A DNA stretch of 64,000 bases, taken from NCBI GenBank assembly GCA_963576735.1, contig OY755187.1, forward strand, positions 9,424,001 to 9,488,000, given 5' to 3'. The translations under genes were made by a program, and so were the position numbers. Each line of letters opens with the position of its first letter. The stretch's first letter is position 1. The notes beneath the pieces were generated by a model, which saw only the letters and a program-made list of their open reading frames with translations, was not told the DNA's origin and made no database searches. This document shows, piece after piece, positions 41,192-50,625 of this stretch. Source of the stretch: Bedellia somnulentella. Lineage: Eukaryota; Arthropoda; Insecta; Lepidoptera; Bedelliidae.

Positions 41192-41502
41192 TAGCTGTGT
41201 AGTGTCGGCTTAGAATAGCACTACCCCATTTCTTCCGGTGGGTGAACGTAAGAGGCGACTAACGGTATTGGGGCTATTAAGGGATTTTTCGGGCGATGTG
41301 GTTGGAAATCCATCACCAAGAACCTTTATTACACCATCTTTTCCTCACTAAACTTTCCAAAAGTGGCTTAGGAAATTTATTTTTACTTTTATTTTACCAT
41401 CTTTTCCCCACACATCTTTCCAAAAGTGGCTGAGGAATTGCTATTTCTTTAGCTCTGGCTACCCCTTCTAGGGATTTATAGCCGTTAGTATATGTATGTA
41501 TG
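41192..41502 (+). mobile_element. SINE-A with internal 63-base duplication
   Basis: Duplication TATATTTCGAT at 41181-41191 and 41503-41513. The block ACCATCTTTTCC ... CCAAAAGTGGCTGAGGAA occurs twice (from 41333 and 41396). Confidence 0.93.
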
Positions 41503-41660
41503 TATATTTCGATAAGAGTAGGATTTTATGAGCTGAATAACCTGAAATGCTTTACCGAAAGTTAAGAGGATTGCGTGTTGTGGAGTCCACATAAAACCAT
41601 CGGCCCCTGCAACTTTGATGATAGTAATCGTAAAGGTCACCAAACCCGCAATAGATTAAC

Positions 41661-41930
41661 ATACATATTTACGAATAAATCCTAAAAGGGGTAGCCAGAG
41701 CTTAATATTAAGATATCCCTCAGTCTCTTTTGAAAGTTCAACGAAGAATAGGGTTGATAGAATAGTTAATATAAAGCATTGTTGATGGGACTCCAGCCAC
41801 ATCGCTCAACAGTTACTTAAAATCCCAATACCCTAAACACGACTAACGACTCATCGTTTTTTACCATACCAACAGTAAGAAAAGTGGTAACCCTTTACAT
41901 AGAAGTAATATTATTCTTAGCAGTCACAAA
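41661..41930 (-). mobile_element. SINE-A, diverged
   Basis: AATCCTAAAAGGGGTAGCC to ATTATTCTTAGCAGTCAC; an AT-rich insertion sits near 41858-41905. Confidence 0.75.
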
Positions 41931-42097
41931 TAGCAATCTTAATTGACACTAAACATCAATGGACCAAAATATAGAAAGCCAAATCACCTTATGCAGAGTG
42001 CAGAAGCAGATATAAAGGGGCTGTGATGATTGAAATAAAAACTTCTCTGTACAATATTCCAAACTTTTGCACGTAACAAAACAAATATATATTTGCA

Positions 42098-42237
42098 TAA
42101 TTGAATGTTTTTGTTCATGAATACCTCATGTGGGGATTACTACTAATAAATAAAGGATAAATAAAGGAAAGCAAAATTTCTTTGACACAGTATGTCGAAA
42201 TTTTTCTTTCCTTTATATATCCTTTATTTATTAGTAA
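42098..42237 (+). mobile_element. FB-t foldback element, copy 3, core and tRNA units deleted
   Basis: Duplication ATATATTTGCA at 42087-42097 and 42238-42248. Left end CCTCATGTGGGGATTACTAC is conserved. The arms remain (GGAAAGCAAAATTTC and GAAATTTTTCTTTCC) but only GACACAGTATGTC is left between them. Confidence 0.88.
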
Positions 42238-42247
42238 ATATATTTGC

Positions 42248-42345
42248 ACTTGGTGACCGAGTGATGTAAGGTGCACATCCTCGTTGCATGCTGGTGGCGG
42301 AGCACCAAGTGTTATTTTATGTGTCCGGTAGGCTGTTCTTACCTG
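42248..42345 (+). repeat. Unnamed repeat D, copy 1
   Basis: GTGCACATCCTCGTTGCATG, CTGGTGGCGGAGCACCAAGT and GTGTCCGGTAGG also occur at 42965-43075. Type unknown. Confidence 0.7.
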
Positions 42346-42373
42346 ATGCTTTCATATTTTACATTTAACATGT

Positions 42374-42590
42374 TATACATACATACATAAACCAGCTATA
42401 AATCCTTAAAACGAATAGCCAGAGTTTTAAAAGTAGAAAATCGAAAAGATTATAAAATAAATTTTGTTGGTGATTGATCTCTACGCGCTATGCCCAATAA
42501 TGGCTTAAAAACTCAAATCCTTTGTCGTCTATTACAAACAGCCATGGGGGAGAAATGGGCCAATACATTTTTTAGCCCACACAAAACAAC
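42374..42590 (-). mobile_element. SINE-A, diverged
   Basis: TACATACATACATAAACC to GAGAAATGGGCCAATAC and AACAATAGCC; 5' end worn. Confidence 0.75.
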
Positions 42591-42610
42591 AATAGCCCTA
42601 CATAGTGAAC

Positions 42611-42860
42611 ATACATACATACATACATATACTCACGGCTATAAATCCCTAGTAGGGGTAGCCAGAGCTAAGGAATCAGAAATTCCTCAGCTACTTTTGG
42701 AAGTTGAGTGGGGAAAAGATGGTAAAATAAAGGTTGTTGGTGATGGGTCTCCAACCGCATCGCCCAAAAATCCCTTAAAAGCCCCAATACCGTAAGTCGC
42801 TCTTACGTACACCCACCGGCTGAAATGGGGTAGTGCTATTCTAAGCCGACACTACACAGC
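42611..42860 (-). mobile_element. SINE-A, full length
   Basis: Duplication AGTGAAC at 42604-42610 and 42861-42867. Tail of CATA repeats at left. Confidence 0.88.
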
Positions 42861-42964
42861 AGTGAACTAGGGCCAAAACACTTTTACAAAGTCATCCTAT
42901 AGTCTAGACTTTAGACTATATTCTAAAATCTCCCTCGTAACAAAATAACTATATTTCCCCGTAG

Positions 42965-43075
42965 TTACAAGTGATGTAAAGTGCACATCCTCGTTGCAAG
43001 CTGGTGTCGGAACACCAAGTGTGAGGCGACAGGAAACTGGGATTGGATGCAACGACGGTCGTGTCCGGCAGTAAC
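42965..43075 (+). repeat. Unnamed repeat D, copy 2
   Basis: Shares GTGCACATCCTCGTTGCA, AGCTGGTGTCGGAACACCAAG and CGTGTCCGGCAG with copy 1; 717 bases downstream and also followed by a SINE-A on the minus strand. Confidence 0.7.
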
Positions 43076-43079
43076 TTCT

Positions 43080-43206
43080 TGGGAAAGGGAAAATAAAGGT
43101 TGTTGGTGTTGGATCTCTAACCACATTTCCTACCAATCATTTAAAACCCCAATGCTTTTAGTCCTTAGATTAATGCTATTCTTACCCAACAGCAATATTA
43201 AACTGC
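43080..43206 (-). mobile_element. SINE-A, 5' half
   Basis: AATAAAGGTTGTTGGTGTTG to TGCTATTCTTACCCAACAG; the tail half is missing. Confidence 0.72.
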
Positions 43207-43327
43207 AATCTTAAATAGCGATCTTAGCTCTGCAGGGTAGGCTCAATGCCCTATGCCAGTATATAAGAGGGTGTAATTTTTAAAACATGGCCTTTTAGAA
43301 AGCCACCCTATCGCCTCTATCATGTTT

Positions 43328-43540
43328 AAAAATGAAAGCCAGAGCTAGACGGTTAGAAATTTCTCAGCCAGTTTTGGAAGTTAAGTGGTAAAAATATTGT
43401 AAACTTAATATTGTTTGGTGATGGGTCGCCAACCGCTACACACGGAAATCACTTAAAGAGCGCTAAATGCTCTTAATCGCACCTCACACTCACATGCAGG
43501 AAGAAATCGGTTAGTGCTTTTCTAAGCTAACACTACACAG
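43328..43540 (-). mobile_element. SINE-A, tail missing
   Basis: GCCAGAGCTAGACGG to AAGCTAACACTACACAG. Confidence 0.78.
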
Positions 43541-44397
43541 TATACTGTATGTAATGTGTTGTTTTTTTTAACTTTCATTCCATATGTGAGTATATGTAGG
43601 CTATATTAACGGTGACGGAAAACAGAGTGAGAAACGCACTTAGTGTCAACTTAGTCATGTAGCATAGTATTTTTTTATTTTTATTTTATTAGGGATATCA
43701 ACAGCACATAAACGTACATGTAAGTTTTAATTAGATAAATACAATGAAAAAGCCAATAACAGACATCCACAGAAGATACAAAAAACAGTAGTACATACCG
43801 ATATGTAAGAAAATTTGTAACATAAAATGTGTAAAATGATTGAATGATTGATTTGTGATTTAATTATAAGCGGTCATAGCTTCTCATTATAACGTGATGG
43901 AGTGTCCAGAAAAGAGGGTACTCGTCATGCATTAATACATAGGTTCATATAGATGTTTCCCATCGTTTTTTTGCAAATGCATCCATTGGATCCAAATGCA
44001 TTCTACGTGATTCCTTTCTGTAATTTTTAGCTATATTAATTCAATTTTTCTTCAATGGCCTTAAAAAGTTAAAAAAAAAAATTGAAACTGTTTTAGCTAT
44101 ATTGGAATGACACAGTATAAGTGACTTTGATAAGACTATGTCAAATATGTTCTTTCTCTATTTTCATCATCCCAAAATCAAAACATATTGATAGCTATAC
44201 CGAACTTAAAATTTAAAAGGAAGGTATTATATTAGAACTGCTTAGAGAATGGAGATATATAACTGTATTATAACTATAAATTGTCTCGTTCAGAATTTAC
44301 TCACATGAGAAGTGACCTATTTCAGTGAAGAAGATAGCCAACCTAACTATATTCATATATCACTGTAGTGTAAACCCAAGTAGGATATTTGTCGTAT
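43541..44397. other. No feature recognised
   Basis: Nothing supported. Confidence 0.4.
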
Positions 44398-44407
44398 CTA
44401 CAATAGA

Positions 44408-44665
44408 TTGCTGTGTAGTGTCGGCTTAGAGTAGCACCACCCCCTTTCTTGCGGTGGATTTACGTAAGAGGCGACGAATGGTATACTATATGTTAGGGCC
44501 TTTAAGGGATTTTTGGGCGATGCGGTTGGAGACCCATCACCATCAACCATTTTGCCATCTTTTCCACACTCAACTTTCCAAAAGTGGCTGTGAATTTCTA
44601 ATTCCTTAGCTCTGGCTACCCCGTCTGGGGATTTATAGCCGTGAGTACATGTACATGTATGTATG
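44408..44665 (+). mobile_element. SINE-A, full length (reference copy)
   Basis: Clean 10-base duplication CTACAATAGA at 44398-44407 and 44666-44675 fixes the ends: 5' TTGCTGTGTAGTGTCGGC, 3' GCCGTGAGTACATGTACATG plus TATG. Blocks in order: leader (shared with RTE-L), GGGCGATGCGGTTGGAGACC (weak pol III B-box look), CCATCTTTTCC...CCAAAAGTGGCTG, and the CTCTGGCTACCCC tail. No good pol III A box or tRNA fold is seen. Confidence 0.93.
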
Positions 44666-44697
44666 CTACAATAGAAATATAAATAATCGTATAAGTA

Positions 44698-44925
44698 TAA
44701 TTTCCATTTCAATTCATGTTGGCTGAGAATAGCACCGGTGACAACTTAGGGTAAAGGGGCGTATAAGTGATTGTTGGGCGATGCGATCCATCACCTTATT
44801 TTACGATCACGATTTTTATTTTACAAAAACAACTCAACTTCCAAAAGTTACTAAAGAATTTCTTAATCAAAAGCTTAGACTGCCTCCTTTTTGAATTTAA
44901 ATCCTTGAGTATATGTATGCATGAT
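44698..44925 (+). mobile_element. SINE-A variant, inverted relative of 47872-48062
   Basis: CAATTCATGTTGGCTGAGAA, GGTGACAACTTAGGGTAAAG and GGCGTATAAGTGATTGTTGG distinguish it from the main family; these features, including flanking CATTTCAATTCATG, recur in reverse at 47872-48062. Confidence 0.82.
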
Positions 44926-45316
44926 CAACCTCACATCTTTTTAAAAAATTATACTTTTGGCAAATAAACTTTATTGGAAAGATAACTTCGTACGACATTT
45001 TTATTCCACCAAGATTTTAAATTGGATTTGCCAGTATAAATTGACCTCCCTTCAACATTGACTTTCATGAAAGCTGTAGACATTCCAATTATTGGTTGTG
45101 TTGCCTTCCAAGAATGTATATAGTAGTAGTTGTAACGCAGCTTCGTTTCTAGAACATTCAGTCAACAGATGCGGCCTCAAAATGGCGGTGTTTTCCCACG
45201 GGTATTTGATTTTCTCATATCGCACATACTCGTAGTTCAGTGCATTATGTTCTTGTAGAGCTTACTTTGCCGTCTTTAAACAGATGTGTTTTAAAATAAA
45301 CCTATTCTAAATTATA
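44926..45316. other. No feature recognised
   Basis: Nothing supported. Confidence 0.4.
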
Positions 45317-45629
45317 GTTGTGTAATGCGGCTTTGAAACGTACTAACTTATTTCTTCCTGCGGCAGTGGTAATAGTAGATAGTCTGCGATCGAAAGTCTC
45401 TGCCTGCCCCAATGGGAACTAACGGCGTGAGTATATGTATATGTATGTATGCTGTGGTAATAGGCCACTTAGGATATTGGTGCTTTACGAGTGAATCTTG
45501 TGCGATGCTACCCTTCACCAACAACGCTTATTTTACGATCCCTTTCCCCCTGAACTTGTTAAAAATGGCTGCAGAAATTTTAATTCTGAGGCTCTGACTG
45601 CCCATTTTTAGGAATTATAGATGTGAGTA
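45317..45629 (+). mobile_element. SINE-A split by an RTE-L stub
   Basis: 5' piece 45317-45375 (TTGTGTAATGCGGCTTTG), 3' piece 45464-45629 (GCCACTTAGGATATTGGTGC to GATGTGAGTACGTGC). Diverged. Confidence 0.85.
45376..45453 (+). mobile_element. RTE-L 3' stub, 78 bases
   Basis: Duplication GTGGTAATAG at 45366-45375 and 45454-45463. Only the last 78 bases: GATCGAAAGTCTCTGCCTGC, CCCAATGGGAACTAACGGCG, TATG tail. Confidence 0.93.
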
Positions 45630-46275
45630 CGTGCTTGTGGTCTTGTCGAGAATGTATGTTTATGTTTTACTGCAGTATTAACCGATATACTGTTTTATAC
45701 CAGTGTTCCTGTTGTGCTGTTAGGCTTTCTAGAATTCTGAATAATTAGCTTATTTCTCACGGGAATACATTTCTATTAATTACAAGTTTATTTCTATTAT
45801 GTGAAATTGTCTAAGTCTTAAAATATTAATAGCTTAATGTATGTGAAAATGACTCCACTATAACAAGTGGACCAAACCACACAATTTTATGACTAAGCCG
45901 TGTTATTACGAAACCGCATTAAAATCTGTTTAACAGTTCAAAGTGGCCATTAAATACTCATCCAGGATTATTTGAAGCGATATTAATAATAGTTGAATAC
46001 TCCTACTTCGAGTGTTTATGGTTAATGGGTTGGGTACAACTAACAGTCTATTAATAAACTGAAAATAGTTCATTAGATACGTGCAATTCAAAATGAACTT
46101 TTCAATGATTCTATGACCTTATATTTATGTACAACTGACATTCTTATTACAAAAGGTCAGTAGTTTCAAATTAATGCATTTAAGTTAATAAATAATATAG
46201 GTTTAAAGTTATAATTCCATATTCTCAGGTATACGTATATATAATATCGACATAAGTCATCCAGAGTTTCAGAAC
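45630..46275. other. No feature recognised
   Basis: Nothing supported. Confidence 0.4.
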
Positions 46276-46352
46276 ATCATCATCATCATTATCAGCCAAG
46301 ATATGTCCACAGCTGGACATAGGCCTCCCCCAAAGATTAAGGAGAACATTTA
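46276..46352 (-). mobile_element. Other LINE 3' stub (ATGATG-tail type)
   Basis: CATCATCATCATTATCAGCC, CCACAGCTGGACATAGGCC and TCCCCCAAAG match the 3' end of a LINE family I know as very common in Lepidoptera. A plus-strand scrap of the same type may lie at 48470-48490. Confidence 0.6.
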
Positions 46353-46447
46353 ACGCAATTGTATCTTTATAAACGCGAAATTGCGAAAAATAATAATTTT
46401 AAAATATTATAAGATCCAAAAATCGACTCTCATAACTAATAAAAAGA

Positions 46448-46653
46448 CACATACATATAGTCATGGCTATAAATCTCTTGAAGGGATAGCCAGAGCTAGG
46501 GAATTAGAAATTTCTCAGCTGCTTTTGATAGTTGGTTGGGAAAAAGATTGTAAAATTAGGGTTCTTGATTACAGGTCTCCGACCGCATCGCCCAAAAATC
46601 ACTTAAAAAGCCCCAAACGCCTCTTACGAACACCCACGGGCTGAAATACGCAG
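46448..46653 (-). mobile_element. SINE-A, 5' leader shortened
   Basis: ATAGTCATGGCTATAAATC to CACCCACGGGCTGAAATACG then CAGCT; the block GTAGTGCTATTCTAAGCCG is deleted. Confidence 0.8.
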
Positions 46654-46713
46654 CTAATAAAAAGAGGCTATGAAATACTTATAATTTGCCACTATTAAAA
46701 CTGCAACTTACCT

Positions 46714-46841
46714 AGTAGCATGAGGCTTATGAGAGCGCGTAAGTCACATGAGAAGTCAGAAACTGACAGATTGCTCATACAAAATCTGTCAGTATCTCAC
46801 TTCTCACGTGACATACTCGCTCTGTGAGAGCCTCATGCTAC
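46714..46841. repeat. Long imperfect hairpin
   Basis: Arms of about 57 bases (from TAGCATGAGGCT to CTGACAGATT) and a loop of about 12. Most positions pair; a bulge lies at TTATG versus CTCTCAC. Could be a small foldback MITE or a small-RNA hairpin; no evidence separates these. Confidence 0.75.
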
Positions 46842-46951
46842 GGGGCTTGACCATTGAATTATGAGAAGTTGACATACCTTTTTAGTTCAAGAATATCGTA
46901 ATGGTTGAATTTACCTGAAAATATAAATAAGAATTGTTTTAAACACATTAA

Positions 46952-47130
46952 TCGTGTAGTGTCGGCTTAGAATAACACTACCCCACTTCTACCCGTGGGT
47001 GATCGTTAGAGGCGACTTTTTAAGTTACTTTTCCCCACTCAACTTCCAAAAGTGGCTGAGGGATTTCTCATTCCCAAGCTCTGGCTACCTCGTTTAGGGA
47101 TTTAGAGCCGTGAGTATATGTATGTATGTA
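46952..47130 (+). mobile_element. SINE-A, internally deleted
   Basis: Leader is complete, then GGCGACTTTTTAAGTTAC jumps to TTTTCCCCACTCAACTTCC; normal 3' end. Confidence 0.85.
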
Positions 47131-47194
47131 AAATCAAATAGACAATGGGTACAAAAGTCTGAAGAGTAAAGAACAATTTAAAAAAATATCATAA

Positions 47195-47317
47195 ACATAA
47201 CATAACATAATAACATAAACGTTCACGGCGAATATCCCCGAAGGGGTTGGCAGAGGTACTTATACTTCTGAATATCACGTGACTTTGTCACCTGGTGTTC
47301 AGAGTACCCACGTTTTA
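47195..47317 (-). mobile_element. SINE-B, 3' stub
   Basis: CATAACATAACATAATAAC tail, through CACCTGGTGTTCAGAGTACC to CCACGTTTT. Confidence 0.85.
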
Positions 47318-47683
47318 AAAAAATATCAGTTTTATGCATTAATGGTTTGTCATATTTGTAAAATGTGGCGATTGAGTGTCTTTATAAGAACTTATGTCGT
47401 GAGCATATGTTGAATTATGTATGTACTGTGTTAATACTATGCAAATTCAATTTTAATTTAGCATCGATATTCTCTGGCCACCCTTATGCCATTATAGTCA
47501 TACTCTTTAATCCCTTAATGATCTTTGTACTTCGGAGGGCAAGTTAATTTATAGGTCCAAATACTATCATCACTGTGGAGATCTTTGGGGAGGCTCATAT
47601 CTAACTGTGGAGGTCTATTTTATTGCGTTGTCATACATTTTGGTTAGTTTAGATTTATGTTCTTTTTTAGATATAGTGATATG
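47318..47683. other. No feature recognised
   Basis: Nothing supported. Confidence 0.4.
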
Positions 47684-47869
47684 TGACAGTGTATTCGTAC
47701 AAAACGGCGATAGGCCTGCCCCCTATCACGTGAGTACACTGTCCATGCAAAACGTAGGTACTCTGTACACCAGGTGACCAAGTCACGTGATGTTCAGAAG
47801 TATTAGTACCTCTGCCAACCCCTTCGGGGATATTCGGCGTGAACGTTTATGTTATGTTATATGTTTATG
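47684..47869 (+). mobile_element. SINE-B, 5'-truncated
   Basis: GTGACAGTGTATTCGTAC to CGGCGTGAACGTTTATG and TTATG tail. Its end repeats at 48076-48130 after the SINE-A variant. Confidence 0.88.
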
Positions 47870-47871
47870 TT

Positions 47872-48062
47872 AAATTCAAAAAGGGGCAGTCCAAGCTTTT
47901 GATAAAGAAATTCTTCAGCCACTTTTGGAAGTTGAGTTGTTTATGTAAAATAAAAATCGTGACCGTGAAATTAGAAAATGGATTTCCAAACGCATCGCCC
48001 AACAATCACTTATACGCCCCTTTACCCTAAGTTGTCACGGGTACTATTCTCAGCCAACATGA
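47872..48062 (-). mobile_element. SINE-A variant, inverted relative of 44698-44925
   Basis: Reverse complement carries GGTCACGATTTTTATTTTAC, like its partner. It lies between two SINE-B tails. Confidence 0.82.
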
Positions 48063-48130
48063 ATTGAAATGTGTGTATTCGGCGTGAACGTTTATGTTAT
48101 GTTATGTTATGTTATGTTATGTTATGTTAT
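48063..48130 (+). mobile_element. SINE-B tail fragment with long TTATG array
   Basis: TATTCGGCGTGAACGTTTATG followed by about nine GTTAT units. Confidence 0.8.
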
Positions 48131-48146
48131 TTAGATATAGTATAAG

Positions 48147-48390
48147 TACATACATATATTCACGGCTATAAATCCTTAGAAGGGGTAGCCAGAGCTGAGA
48201 AATAAGAAATTCCACAGCCACTTTTGGAAAGTTGAGTGAGGAAAAAATGGTACAATAAAGGTTGTTGGTGATCGGTCTCCAACCGCATCGCCCAAAACTC
48301 CCTTAATAGCCCCAATTCCGTTAGTCGCCTCTTACGTACACCCACCGGAAGAAATGGGGTAGTGCTATTCTAAGCCGACACTACACAGCA
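48147..48390 (-). mobile_element. SINE-A, full length
   Basis: TACATACATATATTCACGG to AAGCCGACACTACACAGCA. TATAGTATA on both sides may be a worn duplication. Confidence 0.88.
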
Positions 48391-48961
48391 GGATTATAGT
48401 ATAGTGATTAGTGATATAGTATAGATATAGTGCAAGTGTGCATAGCCATGAGTAAATGTTTTTCTTTCTATTGGCTGATGATGATGATGGAATACTATCA
48501 TGATAGTAGTAGTGAATGCCAAGCCGTTACGGTGGCTGTGTCCCAATCACTTTCATCAGGGAAAGCTCTTACAATGGAGATACTAATAAACTGACAATGA
48601 ACATCCCAGAAATCCTCTAGACCAGTCATCTATATGAAATCCGAAGCAGTAATGAATGCCCGATAAAATGATAATCGGTAAATGTTTAATGGCAAAACGA
48701 AACGCAATCAGCCCGCTCGTTACTCAGCGGAAATGAATTTTCGCATGGTTTAATTCGCGTCCACAACCGGAATTGGATTTAACGACTATAGATACGGCAC
48801 TTCGGTTTAGTAAACATTGCACGAATAAACATACGAACATATTTTAGGATGTTCGAATTAGAAAACATTTTGTTCGGATTAGCCGAAAGCTCAAATAGCT
48901 CGTATGATCCGACTCACCGATTACTATTTTTTGGTAGTTAAAATTGTAACTATTTTACTAC
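48391..48961. other. No gene
   Basis: Possible LINE scrap GGCTGATGATGATGATGG at 48474-48491. Otherwise nothing. Confidence 0.4.
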
Positions 48962-49194
48962 TACATACATACATACATATACTCTTTATACATAGACTCA
49001 CGGCTATAAATCCCTAAAACGGGTAGCCAGAGCTAAGGAATTAGAAATCCCTCAGCCACTTTTGGAAGTTGCGTGGGGAAAAGCCGCATCGCCCAAAAAT
49101 CCCTTAAAAAGCTCCAATACCGTTAGTTGCCTCTTACGTACACCTACCGGAAGATATGGGGTAGTGCTATTCTAAGCCGACACTACACAGCATA
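48962..49194 (-). mobile_element. SINE-A with a deletion
   Basis: The tail contains an insertion (TCTTTATACATAGACTCACGG); AAAGGTTGTTGGTGATGGG is deleted. 5' end CGACACTACACAGCA. Confidence 0.85.
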
Positions 49195-49287
49195 CATACA
49201 TATACTTAAGCCGTTAGTTGCCGTTGGGGTAGGCAGAGTCTATCGATCGCCACTTTGTACGATTCTGGCAAACCTCTCTAGCTTTGA
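49195..49287 (-). mobile_element. RTE-L 3' stub
   Basis: TACATACATATACTTAAGCC, GTTGGGGTAGGCAGAG, CGATCGCCACTTTGTACG to CTCTCTAGCTTT. It touches the SINE-A with no spacer. Another worn scrap (CCAGGCAGAGACCTTCG) follows at 49318-49360. Confidence 0.85.
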
Positions 49288-49589
49288 GGCAACATAAATA
49301 AATAAATAAATGTCCCACGCCAGGCAGAGACCTTCGATAACCACTTTCTATGCTTGTAACAAATCGCTGAGGCACTATTAATATTCTTAATCGCTTTTAC
49401 ATTGGGCTACCTCCCACCCATTTATCACAACTACCCATTCCAAAAATAAAATGATAATTTGATTATACGAAGGCTGTAACAGTCAAAAAAATTTAGATCC
49501 GCCAACCGTTAAATCGCTCTATGTAATATTTTCCGTCAATTTTCTTCTCTAAAAATATATTCCATTTTAAAGATATTATATACCTTTCA

Positions 49590-49946
49590 CATTTTAGAAC
49601 ACTCGGTTATCGTGCAAACGACTAGTGTTCAAATCCTGGGTCGGGCCTACACCAATTTGTCTTTTCTAAAGACATGTGTGTGGTTAATTTATCATGGTTG
49701 TTAACGGTGAGGGAAAACATCGTGAGGAAACCCACATGGCTGAGTTGTACTTAGTCATGTGACAGTGTATTCGTACAAAACGGCGATAGGCCTGCCCCCT
49801 ATCACGTGAGTACACTGTCCATGCAAAACGTGGGTACTCTGAACACCAGGTGACAAAGTCACGTGATGTTCAGAAGTATTAGTACCTCTGCCAACCCCTT
49901 CGGGGATATTCGGCGTGAACGTTTATGTTTATGTTATGTTTATGTT
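49590..49946 (+). mobile_element. SINE-B, A box lost
   Basis: Duplication ATTATATACCTTTCA at 49575-49589 and 49947-49961. Starts at CATTTTAGAACACTCGG, so the first 20 or so bases of the tRNA head (with the A box) are absent; B box GTTCAAATCC kept. Confidence 0.93.
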
Positions 49947-49961
49947 ATTATATACCTTTCA

Positions 49962-50374
49962 TGAATCACAATATGTATAAAGAAATTGGCAGATTCAATA
50001 TTTTCAGTAATAATGGTTGACTTATCCAAAATCCGAAAAAAATCTTCACATTTTTGTTACACCAAAAAATCGGATACAATTTTATTTTTATACATCGATG
50101 TAACAAAATTCTTTCATTCGGAAAACTCGGGACGGAAATTAACGCATTCACAGGTCATAGTATATAAAACGTTTTACGTCATTGTAAAATTCATTTTTGA
50201 AAGCACTCACGAAACTTTTTACGAACTTAAAATTAAGCTTATTGCATTTTGTTGCAGCGTCAACGAGTAATAATGTTTAAACGTCAATTTCGTTTGAAAG
50301 GCTATCTTTATTTTCACTTGATATGAATTTATTTTACATATTATGTTGGTATTCGATAGCTAATGTCTTAAAAG
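49962..50374. other. No feature recognised
   Basis: Nothing supported. Confidence 0.4.
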
Positions 50375-50625
50375 TACATACATACATACATATACTCACG
50401 GCTATAAATCCCAAGAAGGGGTAGCCAGAGCTAAGGAACTAGAAGTTCCTCAGCCATTTTTGGAAAGATGAGTGGGGAAAAGATGGTAAAATAAAGGTTG
50501 TTGGTGATGGGTCTCCAACCGCATCGCCCAAAAATCCCTTAACAGCCCCTATACCGTTAGTCGCCTCTTACGTACACCCACCGGAAGAAATGGGGTAGTG
50601 CTATTCTAAGCTGACACTACACAGC
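50375..50625 (-). mobile_element. SINE-A, full length
   Basis: CATA tail, all blocks, 5' end AGCTGACACTACACAGCT. One of the least diverged copies. Confidence 0.9.

Noticed and set aside
44408..44665. SINE-A as a tRNA-derived SINE, using GCGGTTGGAGACCC as B box
   Set aside because: The B-box match is weak, no convincing A box lies at the right distance and no cloverleaf forms. The leader match to RTE-L is a better explanation.
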